Below, one piece after another: positions 1 to 10,440 of a stretch of 64,000 bases of DNA. The stretch is from Delphinus delphis. Its lineage: Eukaryota > Chordata > Mammalia > Artiodactyla > Delphinidae. A program made the position numbers and the translations under genes. The notes under the pieces were generated by a model, which had not been told where the DNA came from, did no database searches, and worked only from the letters and a program-made list of their open reading frames with translations. Positions within the stretch are counted from its first letter, which is position 1. Each line of letters begins with the position of its first letter. The stretch lies in contig NW_027192672.1 of assembly GCF_949987515.2 (NCBI RefSeq), positions 248,001 through 312,000 of the forward strand. Direction: 5' to 3'.

Positions 1-1578
1 CTCGTTATTCCTGTTCATCTTCCGCAGAAATTGCAAACTGGGCCAAACAGGAGGTTAAAGGGACTGACTCTCCAAGTCGGGAGAGTGTTAGTAAAGCATC
101 TGGAATGTTGCACCCGAGTACCAGGGTACGAAAACTGAGACATATTTGAACACGTCTCCCGATCACATGGTTGATCATACTCTAGGTTCCACATGCATGT
201 TTTAGCTGAAGGAAGAATACCTTAAACCTGGGTAGTTGAAACCCGTGGAATGGGTACCATGCAATATGACTTCAAAGGGTCTTCATTTGCTCACCGAACC
301 TCTCCAATCCTATCACTGCTGCGTTTATGCCCCTGTACACATGCTTGATTCTCTTTTGGAGACATAGCAATCCATAGGTTTTAAGATATTTACTAGTCAG
401 GTACATTCTTAGGCGTTTAATATGGGGTGTTGAGTCCATTTCGTTGAGCAAGGAGTAGCTCTTGTCTATTCCATATTTGGCTTAAGGAACTTTATCTGTG
501 CTCATTTCAATCTCTGGTTTTATGCAGCACCCCAACTCACCTTTACCCTTAAGCAAGCATAGGTTGGTTTTCTAAATTTGAGACCCTGTTCTGTTTTGGA
601 ATTCAGTTCCTGTGTAGCCAAGTTTACATTCCATGTATTAGTGATATCTTATGATGTTCCTTTTTCTGTGTCTTATTTCAGTTAGAATCATCGTACCTGA
701 ATCCTCTCATTGTGCTGCTAAGGGCCTGATGACATAGATTTCATTGCTGAGCGATACTGCATTGTACGTAAGTACCACAAGTTCTTTATCCATTTTTCAC
801 TTTCTGTGATATTCAACTTGTACGGTAAACGAGGTTCTTGTAAACAGAGGTGTCCCAAACTTTGGGGTGGCTGTGTCTTTTTGATTTTAATTTCCCTAAG
901 GTAATGGACCATAAGTGGAAGTGCCCTAGGCTCTGTTGCTTTCTTTTTTAGATGTTTCAGGAAACACCATACACTTCTCCCCTGTGTCTGTTGGCAATTT
1001 ACATCCCGCCCATCAGCATAACAAGGCTCCCAGTTCTCCATGGCCTGTCCTGCCTTTCTGGATTTTACACTTTTTTCAGATGGCCCTTTTGACCGGGGGG
1101 AAGTGAGACTTCATTGTAGTGCAGATTTCCTTTGCAAGCTTGCTTGGTTGGCCAAAAAGGGCGTATGCGTTTTTTCCTGAATATATTCAGGAAAAAACGC
1201 ATACGCCCTTTTTGGCCGAGTGAATCATTGTGGACGTTCTGCCTCTTTTCCTATGCTTTCAGTGCAATTCCAGTCTACCTCCTGAAATCGGTTTCCTGCA
1301 ATTCTGCCCCGCTTTCAAGTCCTCTTGGCAGCCTTACTTCAGTATATTTTTGGACGATAGCTGTCATTTATAACTCTGCAGGTTTGTGAATTACTGTGCC
1401 CCTGAGCTCCTTTCTTCAACTCGCTTTCTTGTGACCTGGCCGCAACACCACAGGATGTCTTCAGGCCCTAAACTGGTTCCGGCACGGCACGCTGAGCCTT
1501 TGGTTAATTCCTCTTCCTGGTGGGAAATGAGAGTTAAATTTGCCCGTCCAGACACCTCCAGCTAGTCTCTCATTGGTT
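1..1578 (+). repeat. Satellite unit U1 (subtype b)
   Basis: 1578 bp. It carries the b-type block near 760-850 (CATTGTACGTAAGTACC, GTGATATT, GTACGGTAAACG), which is closer to LINE-1 than the a-type. The palindrome 1148-1219 has one mismatch, a G at 1218. Confidence 0.93.
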
Positions 1579-3158
1579 CTCGCTATTCCTGTTCATCTTC
1601 CGCAGAAATTGCAAACTGGGCCAAACAGGAGGTTAAAGGGACTGACTCTCCAAGTCGGGAGAGAGTTAGTAAAGCATTTGGAATGTTGCACCCGAGTACC
1701 AGGGTACGAAAACTGAGACATATTTGAACACGTCTCCCGATCACATGGTTGATCATGCTCTAGGTTCCACATGCATGTTTTAGCTGAAGGAAGAATACCT
1801 TAAACCTGGAGAGTTGAGACCCGTGGAATGGGTACCATGCAATATGACTTCAAAGGGTCTTCATTTGCTCACCGAACCTCTCCAATCCTATCACTGCTGC
1901 GTTTATGCCCCTGTACACATGCTTGATTCTCTTTCGGAGACATAGCAATCCATAGGTTTTAATATACTTACTAGTCAGGTACATTCTTAGGCGTTTAATA
2001 TGCGGTGTTGAGTCCATTTCGTTGAGCAAGGAGTAGCTCTTGTCTATTCCATATTTGGGTTAAGGAACTTTATCTGTGCTCATTTCAATCTCTGGTTTTA
2101 TGCAGCACCCCAACTCACCTTTCCCCTTAAGCAAGCATAAGTTGGTTTTCTAAATTTGAGACCCTGTTCTGTTCTGTAATTCAGTTCCTGTGTAGCCAAG
2201 TTTACATTCCATGTATTACTGATATCTTATGATGTTTCTTTTTCTGTGTGACTTATTTCAGTTTGAATCATCATACCTGAATCCACTCATTGTGCTGCTA
2301 AGGGCCTGATGACATAGATTTCATTGCTGAGTGATATTGCTTTGTAAGTAAATACCACAACTTCTTTATCCATTTTTCACTTTCTGCGATGTTGAATTTG
2401 TACTGTAAACGAGGTTCTTGTAAACAGAGCCATTCCAAACTTTGGGGTGGCTGTGTCTTTTTGATTTTAATTTCCCTAAGCTATAGGACCATAAGTGGAA
2501 GTGCCCTAGGCTCTGTTGCTTTGTTTTTTAGATGTTTCAGGAAACACCATACACTTCTTCTGAGTCTCTGTTGGCAATTTACATCCCGCCCATCAGCATA
2601 ACAAGGCTCCCAGTTCTCCATGGCCTGTCCTGCCTTTCTGGATTTTACACTTTTTTCAGATGGCCCTTTTGACCGGGGGGAAGTGAGACTTCATTGTAGT
2701 GCAGATTTCCTTTGCAAGCTTGCTTGGTTGGCCAAAAAGGGCGTATGCGTTTTTTCCTGAATATATTCAGGAAAAAACGCATACGCCCTTTTTTGCCAAG
2801 TGCATCATTATGGACGTTCTGCCTCTTTTCCTATGCTTTCAATGCAATTCCAGTCTACCTCCTGAAATCGGTTTCCTGCAATTCTGCCCCGCTTTCAAGT
2901 CCTCTTGGCAGCCTTACTTCAGTCTATTTTTGGACGATAGCTGTCATTTATAACTCTGCAGGTTTGTGAATTACAGTGCCCCTGAGCTCCTTTCTTCAAC
3001 TCGCTTTCTTTTGAGCTGGCCGCAACACCGCTGGATGGCTTCAGGCCCTAATCTGGTTCCGGCACGGCACGCAGAGCCTTTGGTTATTTCCTCTTCCTGG
3101 TGGGAAATGAGAGTTAAATTTGCCCGTCCAGACACCTCCAGCTAGTCTCTCATTGGTT
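1579..3158 (+). repeat. Satellite unit U2 (subtype a)
   Basis: 1580 bp with the a-type block (GCTTTGTAAGTAAATACC, GCGATGTTGAA). The palindrome 2728-2799 has one mismatch at 2794. It is used here as the reference unit for monomer anatomy: unassigned head 1579-1888, deletion junction about 1889-1893, LINE-1-derived 1893-2715, palindrome 2728-2799, unassigned tail 2800-3158. Confidence 0.93.
1893..2715 (-). mobile_element. LINE-1 3' end inside the satellite monomer (reference unit U2)
   Basis: This stretch aligns by eye with the reverse complement of a mammalian LINE-1 3' end, and with the real LINE-1 piece at ~14740-15192. Shared landmarks in the same order are TGACTTATTTCA, a GATTTCATTGCTGAGTGATATT block (LINE-1: CATGGCTTAGTAATATTCC), TACCACA..TTCTTTATCCATT, TTGGGGTGGCTGTGTCTTTTTGA, TTACATCCC.CCCA, and CTTCATTGTAG (LINE-1: CCTCATTGTAG). 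On the minus strand U1 reads EKWIKNLWYLRTMQYRSAM and U6 reads KKWIEMWYLGRVEYYSAW, matching the LINE-1 ORF2 C-terminal WIK..WYIYTMEYYSA region. The fragment is non-functional, and every unit in the array carries the same piece. Confidence 0.9.
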
Positions 3159-4738
3159 CTCCCTATTCCTGTTCATCTTCCGCAGAAATTGCAAACTGGG
3201 CCAAACAGGAGGTTGAAGGCGCTGACTCTCCAAGTGGGGAGAGTGTTAGTAAAGCGTCTGGAATGTTGCGCCCGAGTACCAGGGGAGGAAAACTGAGACA
3301 TATTTGAACATGTCTCCCGTTCACACGGTTGGTCATACTCTGGGTTCCACATGCATGTTTTAGCTGAAGGAAGAATACCTTAAACCTGGGTAGTTGAAAC
3401 CCGTGGAATGGGTACCATGCAATATGACTTCAAAGGGTCTTCATTTGCTCACCGAACCTCTCCAATCCTATCACTGCTGCGTTTATGCCCCTGTACACAT
3501 GCTTGATTCTCTTTCGGAGACATAGCAATCCATAGGTTTTAAGATACTTACTAGTCAGGTACATTCTTAGGCCTTTAATATGTGGTGTTGAGTCCATTTC
3601 GTTGAGGAAGGAGTAGCTCTTGTCTATTCCATATTTGGCTTAAGGAACTTTATCTGTGCTCATTTCAATCTCTGGTTTTATGCAGCACCCCAACTCACCT
3701 TTACCCTTAAGCAAGCATAAGTTGGTTTTCTAAATTTGAGACCCTGTTCTGTTCTGTAATTCAGTTCCTGTGTAGCCAAGTTTACATTCCGTGTATTACT
3801 GATATCTTATGATGTTTCTTTTTCTGTGTGACTTATTTCAATTAGAATCATCGTACCTGAATCCAGTCATTATGCTGCTACGGGCCTGATGACATAGATT
3901 TCATTGCTGAGTGATACTGCATTGTACGTAAGTACCATAAGTTCTTTATCCATTTTTCACTTTCTGTGATATTGAACTTGTACGGTAAACGAGGTTCTTG
4001 TAAACAGAGACGTCCCAAACATTGGGGTGGCTGTGTCTTTTTGATTTTAATTTCCCTAAGCTATAGGACCATAAGTGGAAGTGCCCTAGGCTCTGTTGCT
4101 TTGTTTTTTAGATGTTTCAGGAAACACCATACACTTCTCCCGAGTGGCTGTTGGCAAATTACATCCCGCCCATCAGCATAACAAGGCTCCCAGTTCTCCA
4201 TGGCCTGTCCTGCCTTTCTGGATTTTACACTTTTTTCAGATGGCCCTTTTGCCCGGGGGGAAGTGAGACTTCATTGTAGTGCAGATTTCCTTTGCAAGTT
4301 TGCTTGGTTGGCCAAAAAGTGCGTATGCGTTTTTTCCTGAATATATTCAGGAAAAAACGCATACGCACTTTTTGGCCAAGTGCATCATAGTGGACGTTCT
4401 GCCTCTTTTCCTATGCTTTCAATGCAATTCCAGTCTACCTCCTGAAATCGGTTTCCTGCAATTCTGCCCCGCTTTCAAGTCCTCTTGGCAGCCTTACTTC
4501 AGTATATTTTTGGACGATAGCTGTCATTTATAACTCTGCAGGTTTGTGAATTACAGTGCCCCTGAGCTCCTTTCTTCAACTCACTTTCTTGTGAGCTGGC
4601 CGCAACACCGCAGGATGGCTTCAGGCCCTAATCTGGTTCCGGCACGGCACGCTGCGCCCTTGGTTAATTCCTCTTCCTGGTGGGAAATGAGAGTTAAATT
4701 TGCCCGTCCAGACACCTCCAGCTAGTCTCTCATTGGTT
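3159..4738 (+). repeat. Satellite unit U3 (subtype b)
   Basis: 1580 bp with the b-type block near 3920-4020. Its palindrome 4308-4379 is perfect even though the left arm carries the G-to-T variant, because the right arm carries the complementary C-to-A. Confidence 0.93.
4308..4379. repeat. 72-bp perfect palindrome with paired arm change
   Basis: The arms are 36 bp with no spacer and meet at ATA|TAT. The left arm has AAAAAGTGCG instead of AAAAAGGGCG, and the right arm has CGCACTTTTT instead of CGCCCTTTTT, so base pairing is complete. The other T-variant copies in the window that I read have an unpaired C in the right arm. Confidence 0.95.
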
Positions 4739-6316
4739 CTCCCTATTCCTGTTCATCTTCCTCAGAAATTGCAAACTGGGCCAAAAAGGACGTTAAAGGC
4801 ACTGACTCTCCAAGTCGGGAGAGTGTTAGTAAAGCGTCTCGAATGTTGCACACGAGTACCAGGGGACGAAAACTGAGACATATTTGAACACGTCTCCCGA
4901 TCACACGGTTGATCATAGTCTGGGTTCCACATGCATGTTTTAGCTGAAGGAAGAATACCTTAAACCTGGAGAGTTGAGACCCGTGGAATGGGTACCATGC
5001 AATATGACTTCAAAGGGTCTTCATTTGCTCACCGAACTTCTCCAATCCTATCACTGCTGCATTTATGCCCCAGTACACATGCTTTATTCTCTTTCGGAGA
5101 CATAGCAATCCCTAGGTTTTAAGATACTTACTAGTCAGGTACATTCTTAGGCGTTTGATATGGGGTGTTGAGTCCATTTCGTTGAGCAAGGAATAGCTCT
5201 TGTCTATTCCATATTTGGCTTAAGGAGCTTTATCTGTGCTCATTTCAATCTCTGGTTTTATGCAGCTCCCCAACTCACCTTTCCCCTTAAGCAAGCATAA
5301 GTTGGTTTTCTAAATTTGAGACCCTGTTCTGTTTTGTAATTTAGTTCATGTGTAGTGAAGTTCACATTCTGTTTATTAGTGATACATTATGATGTTTCTT
5401 TTCTGTGTGACTTATTTCAGTTCGAATCATCATACCTGAATCCACTCATTATGGTGCTACGGGCCTGATGACATAGATTTCATTGCTGAGTGATATTGCA
5501 TTGTACGTAAGTACCACAACTTCTTTATCCATTTTTCACTTTTTGCGATATTGAACTTGTACCATAAACGAGGTTCTTGTAAACAGAGCCGTCCCTAACT
5601 TTGGGGTGGCTGTGTCATTTTTATTTTAATTTCCCTAATCTATAGTACCATAAGTGGAAGTGCCCTAGGCTCTGTTGCTTTGTTTTTTAGATGTTTCAGG
5701 AAACACCATACACTTCTCCAGAGTGGCTGTTGGCAATTTACATCCCGCCCATCAGCATAAGAAGGCTCCCAGTTCTCGATGGCCTGTCTTACCTTTATGG
5801 ATTTTACACTTTTTTCAGATGGCCCTTTTGACCAGGTGGAAGTGAGACTTCATTGTAGTGCAGATTTCCTTTGCAATCTTGCTTGGTTGGCCAAAAAGTG
5901 CGTATGCATTTTTTCCTGAATATATTCAGGAAAAAACACATACGCCTTTTTGGCCAAGTGCATCATTGTCGAGGTTCTGACTCTCTTCATATGTTTTCAA
6001 TGCAATTCCAGTCTACCTCCTGAAATCGGTTTCCTGCAATTCTGCCTTGCTTTCAATGTCTCTTCATAGCATTACCTCAATATATTTTTTGAAAATAGTT
6101 GGCCTTTATAACTCTGCAGGTTTTTGAATTGCAGTGGCCCTTAGCCCCACTTTTCAGCTCTTATTTTTGTGGTCTTGCCCCATAACCACAGGATTCCTTG
6201 AAGCCTTATTTTTCTTCTGGGGCACCTTCCTGTGCCTTTGGTTAATTCTTCTTACTGATGTGACATTAGAGTGACATGTGCCCATTGAAACCGCTACAGC
6301 TAGTTTCTCACTGGTT
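4739..6316 (+). repeat. Satellite unit U4, decaying edge unit
   Basis: 1578 bp. It has the short (167-bp-deleted) form at ~5050-5070, but many private substitutions from ~5330 on and very many after ~6060. The palindrome is imperfect (GTGCGTATGCATTTT against AAAACACATACGCC, with one base missing). The unit bridges homogenised U1-U3 and the old long units. Confidence 0.9.
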
Positions 6317-6630
6317 CCCCCTATTCCCATTCATCCTCTGCACTAACTGCAGACTGTGCGATACCAGAACTTAAAGGCATTGACTCCATGTGGGGATGTT
6401 GTTAGTAAAGCGGCTGGAATGTCGATCCAGAGCCCCAGGAGAGGAAAAATGAGGTGCGTTTTAGAAACCTTTCCCGATCATATGGTATACCAGTCGCTGG
6501 GTTTCCCAAGCATGGTTTAGCTGTAGGAAGATTCCCTTCAACCTGGAGTGTTGGGACCCTTGGACTGAGTAGCATGAAGTATTGCATTAAACTTTCGGCA
6601 GTTGCTCACCAAAGCTCACCAATCCTGTCA

Positions 6631-6797
6631 GCCCCAAGTGTCCAGCCTTATGTCTTATCCAGCTGTGGGTTTATATGTGGTCAATCCAGGTTGCATCACA
6701 GCCCCTGAGCGAATTTTGTAAGAATTTTTCTCTCTTTCATTGTTTCAGCGTTTTGTTTTTAAAATTTATTTCTATAATGGGGTTTAGCTCCTTTTCA
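6631..6797 (+). repeat. 167-bp segment missing from the short monomers
   Basis: In U5 the sequence CAATCCTGTCA (to 6630) is followed by 167 bp ending in TCCTTTTCA (to 6797), then CACTGCTGTGTTTGTG-like sequence. Short units read CAATCCTATCACTGCTGCG straight through. TCCT.TCA-like sequence at both ends gives short microhomology. The segment contains the junction between unassigned sequence and the A-rich/T-rich tail of the antisense LINE-1 (AAAATTTATTTCTATAATGG at ~6758-6779). U6 has the homologous stretch at ~8370-8540. Confidence 0.88.
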
Positions 6798-7625
6798 CTG
6801 CTGTGTTTGTGCCGCTCTGCACACACTTGATTCCCTTATGGAGATATATCAATACATGGGTTTTAAGATTCTTATTCCTCAGATATATTTCTCTGCGGTG
6901 TATAGGGTGTGTTGAGGCCTGTTCATTGAGCAAGGTGTAGATCTTGTCTAATACCTATTTGGTTTATTGAACGGTATCTGTGCTAATTTCAAACTCTGGT
7001 TTTATGCATCACCCCACCTCTCCTTTCCCCTTAAGCTGACATAAGTGTGTTTTCTAAATGTGAGACACTGTTCTGTTCTGTAATTCATTTCTTGTGCAGC
7101 CATATTTACCCTCCCTCTATAAGTGATATCTTATGATATGTTTCTTTTTCTGTTTGACTTATTTCAAGTAGTATTATCGGACCTAAATCCACTCTTTATC
7201 CTTCTACTAGCCTTATTACATTGATTTCATGGTGAAGAGATATTCCATTGTACATAAGTACCACATCTTCTTTATCCATTGTTCTCTTTCCTGGGATATT
7301 TAAGGTGTACTGAAGTTGAGGTTCTTGTAAACAGAGTAGCCCTAAACTGTGGTGTGCTTGTGTCTTGTTGATTTTTAGACTTCCCTAGATATACTCCCAT
7401 GATTGGAAGAGTCCTATGCTCTGTAGCTCTGTTTTTTAGATGATTTAGGAACCACCATACACTTCTCCAGAGTGGCTCTCGGCAGTTCACACACTGCCCA
7501 TCAGCGTATAAAGGCTCCCTGTTCTCCATGGCCTGTCCTGCATTTCTGGTTTTTACAATTTTTTAGGATGGCCCTTTTGACCGGTGGGAAGTGAGACTTC
7601 TTTGTTGTGCACATTTGCATTGTTT
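6750..7625 (-). mobile_element. LINE-1 3' end in long unit U5
   Basis: This is the same antisense LINE-1 fragment as in U2, with its 3' tail boundary kept (T-rich on the plus strand at ~6750-6775). Landmarks: CTGCTGTGTTTGTGCC..TGC (~6798-6823), TGATATCTTATGATATG, TTGATTTCATGGTGAAGAGATATTCCATTGTACATAAGTACCACATCTTCTTTATCC region (~7222-7278), AAGTGAGACTTC. The CCATTGTACATAAGTACCACATC stretch is nearer to LINE-1 than any short unit. Confidence 0.88.
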
Positions 7626-7635
7626 GCTTGCTTCG

Positions 7636-7707
7636 TTGCCCATAAAGTGCGTATGCGTTTTTTCCTGGATATAATCAGGAAAAAACGCATACGCCCTTTT
7701 GGGCCAA
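7636..7707. repeat. Palindrome in U5, older version
   Basis: A 72-bp inverted repeat in the same place as in the short units, with several unpaired positions (TTGCCCATAAAG against TTTTGGGCCAA; GGATATAATC centre). The right end continues as GGCCAAC, as it does in U6, which resembles the end of a mariner-type terminal inverted repeat better than GGCCAAG in the short units. Confidence 0.85.
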
Positions 7708-8494
7708 CTGCATCATTGTCGAAATTCTGCCGCTTTTCATGTGCGTTAAAGACGAGTCCAATCTATCTCTTGAAATCTGTTTCTTGCAATTCTGTCTTGC
7801 ATTCAGATCCTCTTCTTTGCCTTACCTCAACATATTTTTGGACGTTAGTTTTCATTTATAACTCTGCAGGTTTGTGAATTGCAGTGACCCTGAGCTCCAT
7901 TTTTTAAGTTGCTCTTTTGTGAGCTGGCCTCAAACCCGCAGGATTGCTTCAGGCCCTATTTTGGCTCCGGCGAGGCAGGCTGAGCCTTTCTTTAATTCTT
8001 ATTCTTAATAGGAAATTAGAGTGATATGTGCCCGTCCAAACCCCTACAACTCTTCTCTCATTGGTTCCCCCTCTTCCCGTTCATCCTCCTCACAATTTGC
8101 AAAATGTGTGAAACAGAAGTTTAAATGTGCTGATTCTCCAAGTGGGGAGATTCTAAGTAACGTGGCTGGAATGGTGAACAGGAGCACCAGGAGAGGATAA
8201 ATGAGGTGCATTTTAGACACATCTCCCGATCACATGGTGTACAGTCCTCTGGGTTTTCCATGCATGTTTTAGCTGTAGGAAGATCCCTTGAACCTGCAGA
8301 TTTGGGACCCATTGAATGGGTACCAGGTAGTATTACTTTAAAGGGTGTGCATTTCCTCACCCAACCTCACATTTCTCTTAGTGCAAACAGTTTCCAGCCT
8401 TATGTCTCATCCTGCTGTGGGTCTAGATGTGTTCAATCCATGTTGCATCACCGTCCCTGAGGAAAAGTTGTAAGAGGTTTTCTCTGTCTCTCTG

Positions 8495-9365
8495 TCGTTT
8501 ATTTTTTTCAATTTATTACTATATTGGTTACAGCTGATTTTCAAAGCTCTGTTTCTTGCTGCTGTACATCCACTTGATTCACGTACAGAGAGTCATCAAT
8601 AAATTCTTTTTCAGATTCTTACCAGTCGTATATATTCTTTTCCGGTGACTTGAGTGTGCTGAGTGCAGTTCTTTTAGCTACCGTGTAGGCCTTGTTGATT
8701 ATCAGTTTGGTATTTGGAATGGTATCTTTGCTAATTTCAACCTCCTGGATGATGCCTCACCCCTCCCCACCTTTCCCGTTTAGCAGCCTTATGCGTGTTT
8801 TCTACATATTTGACTATGTTTTTGTTTTGTAATTTATTTCATGTGTAGCCATTTTGGATTCCACCTTTAAGTGATATCTTATGATATGTGTCTTTTTCTT
8901 TTTGAATTCTGTCACTTAGAATGATCATACGTAACTCCTCCGGAGTTGTTACAACTGGCCATATTTCATTGATTTCCAGGCTGAATAATATTCCACTCTA
9001 CCTAAGTACCACATCTCTATCCATTTTTTCCCTCCAGAGACATTTAAGTTATATCCTAGTCGAGGATCTTTTAAACAGAGAGGGGGTAAACATTGGGGTG
9101 CCTGTGTCCTCTCGATTTTTGTTTTTCCCAAGATATACGCCCATGAGTGCAAGTGCCCTATGCTCTGTAGCTCATTTTTTAGATGCTTTAGTAAACACAA
9201 TACACTTCTCCAGAATGGCCGTTGGCAATATACATTTCCACTATAAGTCTCACAGGGCTCCCTCTTCTCGTTGCCCTGTCCTGCATTTCTGTTGTTTACG
9301 CTTTATGAGGATGGCTCTTCTGACTGATGCGAAGTGATATCTTTTGTAGTATTGACTTCCAGTGC
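8495..9365 (-). mobile_element. LINE-1 3' end in long unit U6
   Basis: The antisense LINE-1 fragment is least altered here. Plus-strand landmarks: TTTTTTTCAATTTATTAC (T-rich tail, ~8503), TGCTGCTGTACATCCACTTGATTCA, ATTCTTTTTCAGATTCTTACC, AGTGATATCTTATGATATG, AACATTGGGGTGCCTGTGTCC, TACGCCCATGAGTGCAAGTG (LINE-1 GCCCAGTAGTGGGATTGCTG region), CAGAATGGCCGTTGGCAATATACATT, GATGCGAAGTGATATCTTTTGTAG. The minus strand gives KKWIEMWYLGRVEYYSAW, an ORF2 C-terminal signature. Confidence 0.9.
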
Positions 9366-9377
9366 CCACCTGTTTGG

Positions 9378-9447
9378 TTGGCTAAAAAAGTGTATGCCCT
9401 TTTCTTGAATATATACAGAAAAAAACGCATACACCCTTTTTGGCCAA
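9378..9447. repeat. Degraded palindrome in U6
   Basis: Position matches the 72-bp palindrome. The left arm reads TTGGCTAAAAAAGTGTATGC and the right arm AAAACGCATACACCCTTTTT then GGCCAAC. Pairing is only partial. Confidence 0.8.
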
Positions 9448-9800
9448 CTGCAATGTTGGCAATGTTCAGCTCCTTTTCTTGTGCTTAATGGCGAGTCCTT
9501 TCTACCTCCTCAAATCCCTTTCCTGCCATTCTCCCTTGCTTACAAGTCCTTTTCTCTGACTTTCCTCAAGACATTTTTCAGTGATGGATATTTTCAACTC
9601 TGCAGTTTTGTGAATTTTACTGCCCCTGAGTTCCATTGTTCAACTTGTGTTTATGGGAACTGGCCACAAAGCAGTGGGATTTCCTCAAGCCCTATACTGT
9701 TTCCATGGGCAACCCTAGCCTTTGGTCAATTCGTCTTCCTGATTGGAAATTAAAGTGACATGTGCCTGTCTGAACACCTAGGACTTGTCTCTCATTGTTC

Positions 9801-10035
9801 CTCATCCTTCCGCTTCATCCTCTGGACAAATTCCAAACTGTATGCAACAGGATGTTGACAGTGCTGACATCTCCAAGTGGGGAGACTGTTAGTAAAGACG
9901 CTGGAGGGGTGAACCCGAGCACCAGGAGATGAGGAGATGAGATGCCTTTTCCAAACTCTTCCCGATCAGACGGTATACCATCCTCTGGGTGTGACAGACA
10001 TGTTTTAGCAGTAGGAAGAGTCCCATTCATGTAAG
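9801..10035 (+). repeat. Truncated satellite unit U7 (left array edge)
   Basis: This is the first ~235 bp of a unit: GGGGAGACTGTTAGTAAAG, ACCAGGAGATGAGG, CCGATCAGACGGTATACC, ACATGTTTTAGCAGTAGGAAGA all align with unit heads (compare 8140-8290). The match stops near 10030-10040. The right array resumes at unit position ~429, so the two edges do not fit together as a simple insertion. Confidence 0.85.
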
Positions 10036-10214
10036 GAGAACACCAGGGCTTTTTCAAAATCAGTGTCTCCCCGAAACCCAAACTGGGGAAGTTTTTAAGC
10101 TACGGCTACACATATGTTCATTAAGGGCCTTGGGAAGTAGGCAGAGTCCAAACTTTAGATGATTGAAGTCTTCAGGGTCAGAAGCACTCACCACCAGCTT
10201 CCCTTAGGCTACAC
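10036..10214. other. Unassigned 179-bp stretch
   Basis: This is neither satellite nor recognisable LINE-1. It contains AGGGCTTTTTCAAAATCAGT and CACCACCAGCTTCCCTTAGG, which look repeat-like, but I cannot place them. No open reading frame of interest. Confidence 0.4.
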
Positions 10215-10440
10215 TTTAACTGTCATTGATAGATGATGTCAATAAAAATATCTATTCTTTTTCAGATTATTTCCCCTTATAGGTTATTGCAAAATGTTGA
10301 GTGTAGTTCCCTGTGCTATACAGTAGTTCCTTGTTGATGATCTATTTTATACATAGCAGTGTGTATGTGTTCATTCCAAACTGTTAATTTATCCCTCCTC
10401 CCACCTTTCCCCTTTGGTAATAATAAATTATAAGATTTTA
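10215..10440 (-). mobile_element. Antisense LINE-1 3'UTR fragment
   Basis: The plus strand reads AATATCTATTCTTTTTCAGA, ATAGGTTATTGCAAAATGTT, GTTCCCTGTGCTATACAGTA, CCTTGTTGATGATCTATTTT and CTCCCACCTTTCCCCTTTGG, the well-known reverse-complement pattern of cetartiodactyl LINE-1 3'UTRs. It is collinear with the same part of the satellite LINE-1 block (~8597-8790 in U6) but far less diverged from LINE-1. It is therefore an independent insertion or a flanking remnant, not a satellite unit. Confidence 0.75.

Larger units (their letters stand above)
1..6316 (+). repeat. Left satellite array, ~1,580-bp units U1-U4
   Basis: Four head-to-tail copies are recognised by the recurring anchor CTCGCTATTCCTGTTCATC or variants, at 1, 1579, 3159, 4739 and (diverged) 6317, giving spacings of 1578, 1580, 1580 and 1578. 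U1-U3 are close to each other and to the right array. U4 is clearly more diverged, and from about 6060 onward the match drops sharply into the long-type units. The period and its LINE-1 content fit the common cetacean heterochromatic satellite in its delphinid-length form (established knowledge). Being satellite is seen directly; the taxonomic reading is inference. Confidence 0.97.
6317..8066 (+). repeat. Ancestral-length satellite unit U5 (1,750 bp)
   Basis: The anchor lies at 6317 (CCCCCTATTCCCATTCATCC) and again at 8067, exactly 1750 bp apart. Order and orientation are the same as in the 1,580-bp units, but with many substitutions. A 167-bp segment (6631-6797) is present here and absent from U1-U4 and R2-R31. 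The length equals the ~1,750-bp repeat known from non-delphinid cetaceans (established knowledge). Confidence 0.93.
8067..9800 (+). repeat. Ancestral-length satellite unit U6 (~1,734 bp)
   Basis: From the anchor at 8067 to a weak anchor near 9800 (CTCATCCTTCCGCTTCATCC). It is strongly diverged from U5 and more so from the short units, but collinear with both. The 167-bp segment equivalent is present (~8370-8540). It looks like the oldest unit in the window. Confidence 0.87.

Noticed and set aside
2015..2031. CENP-B-box-like TTTCGTTGAGCAAGGAG in each monomer
   Set aside because: The first eight bases match the known box, but by my count only 6 of its 9 essential bases do; the required A and two of the CGGG bases are missing.
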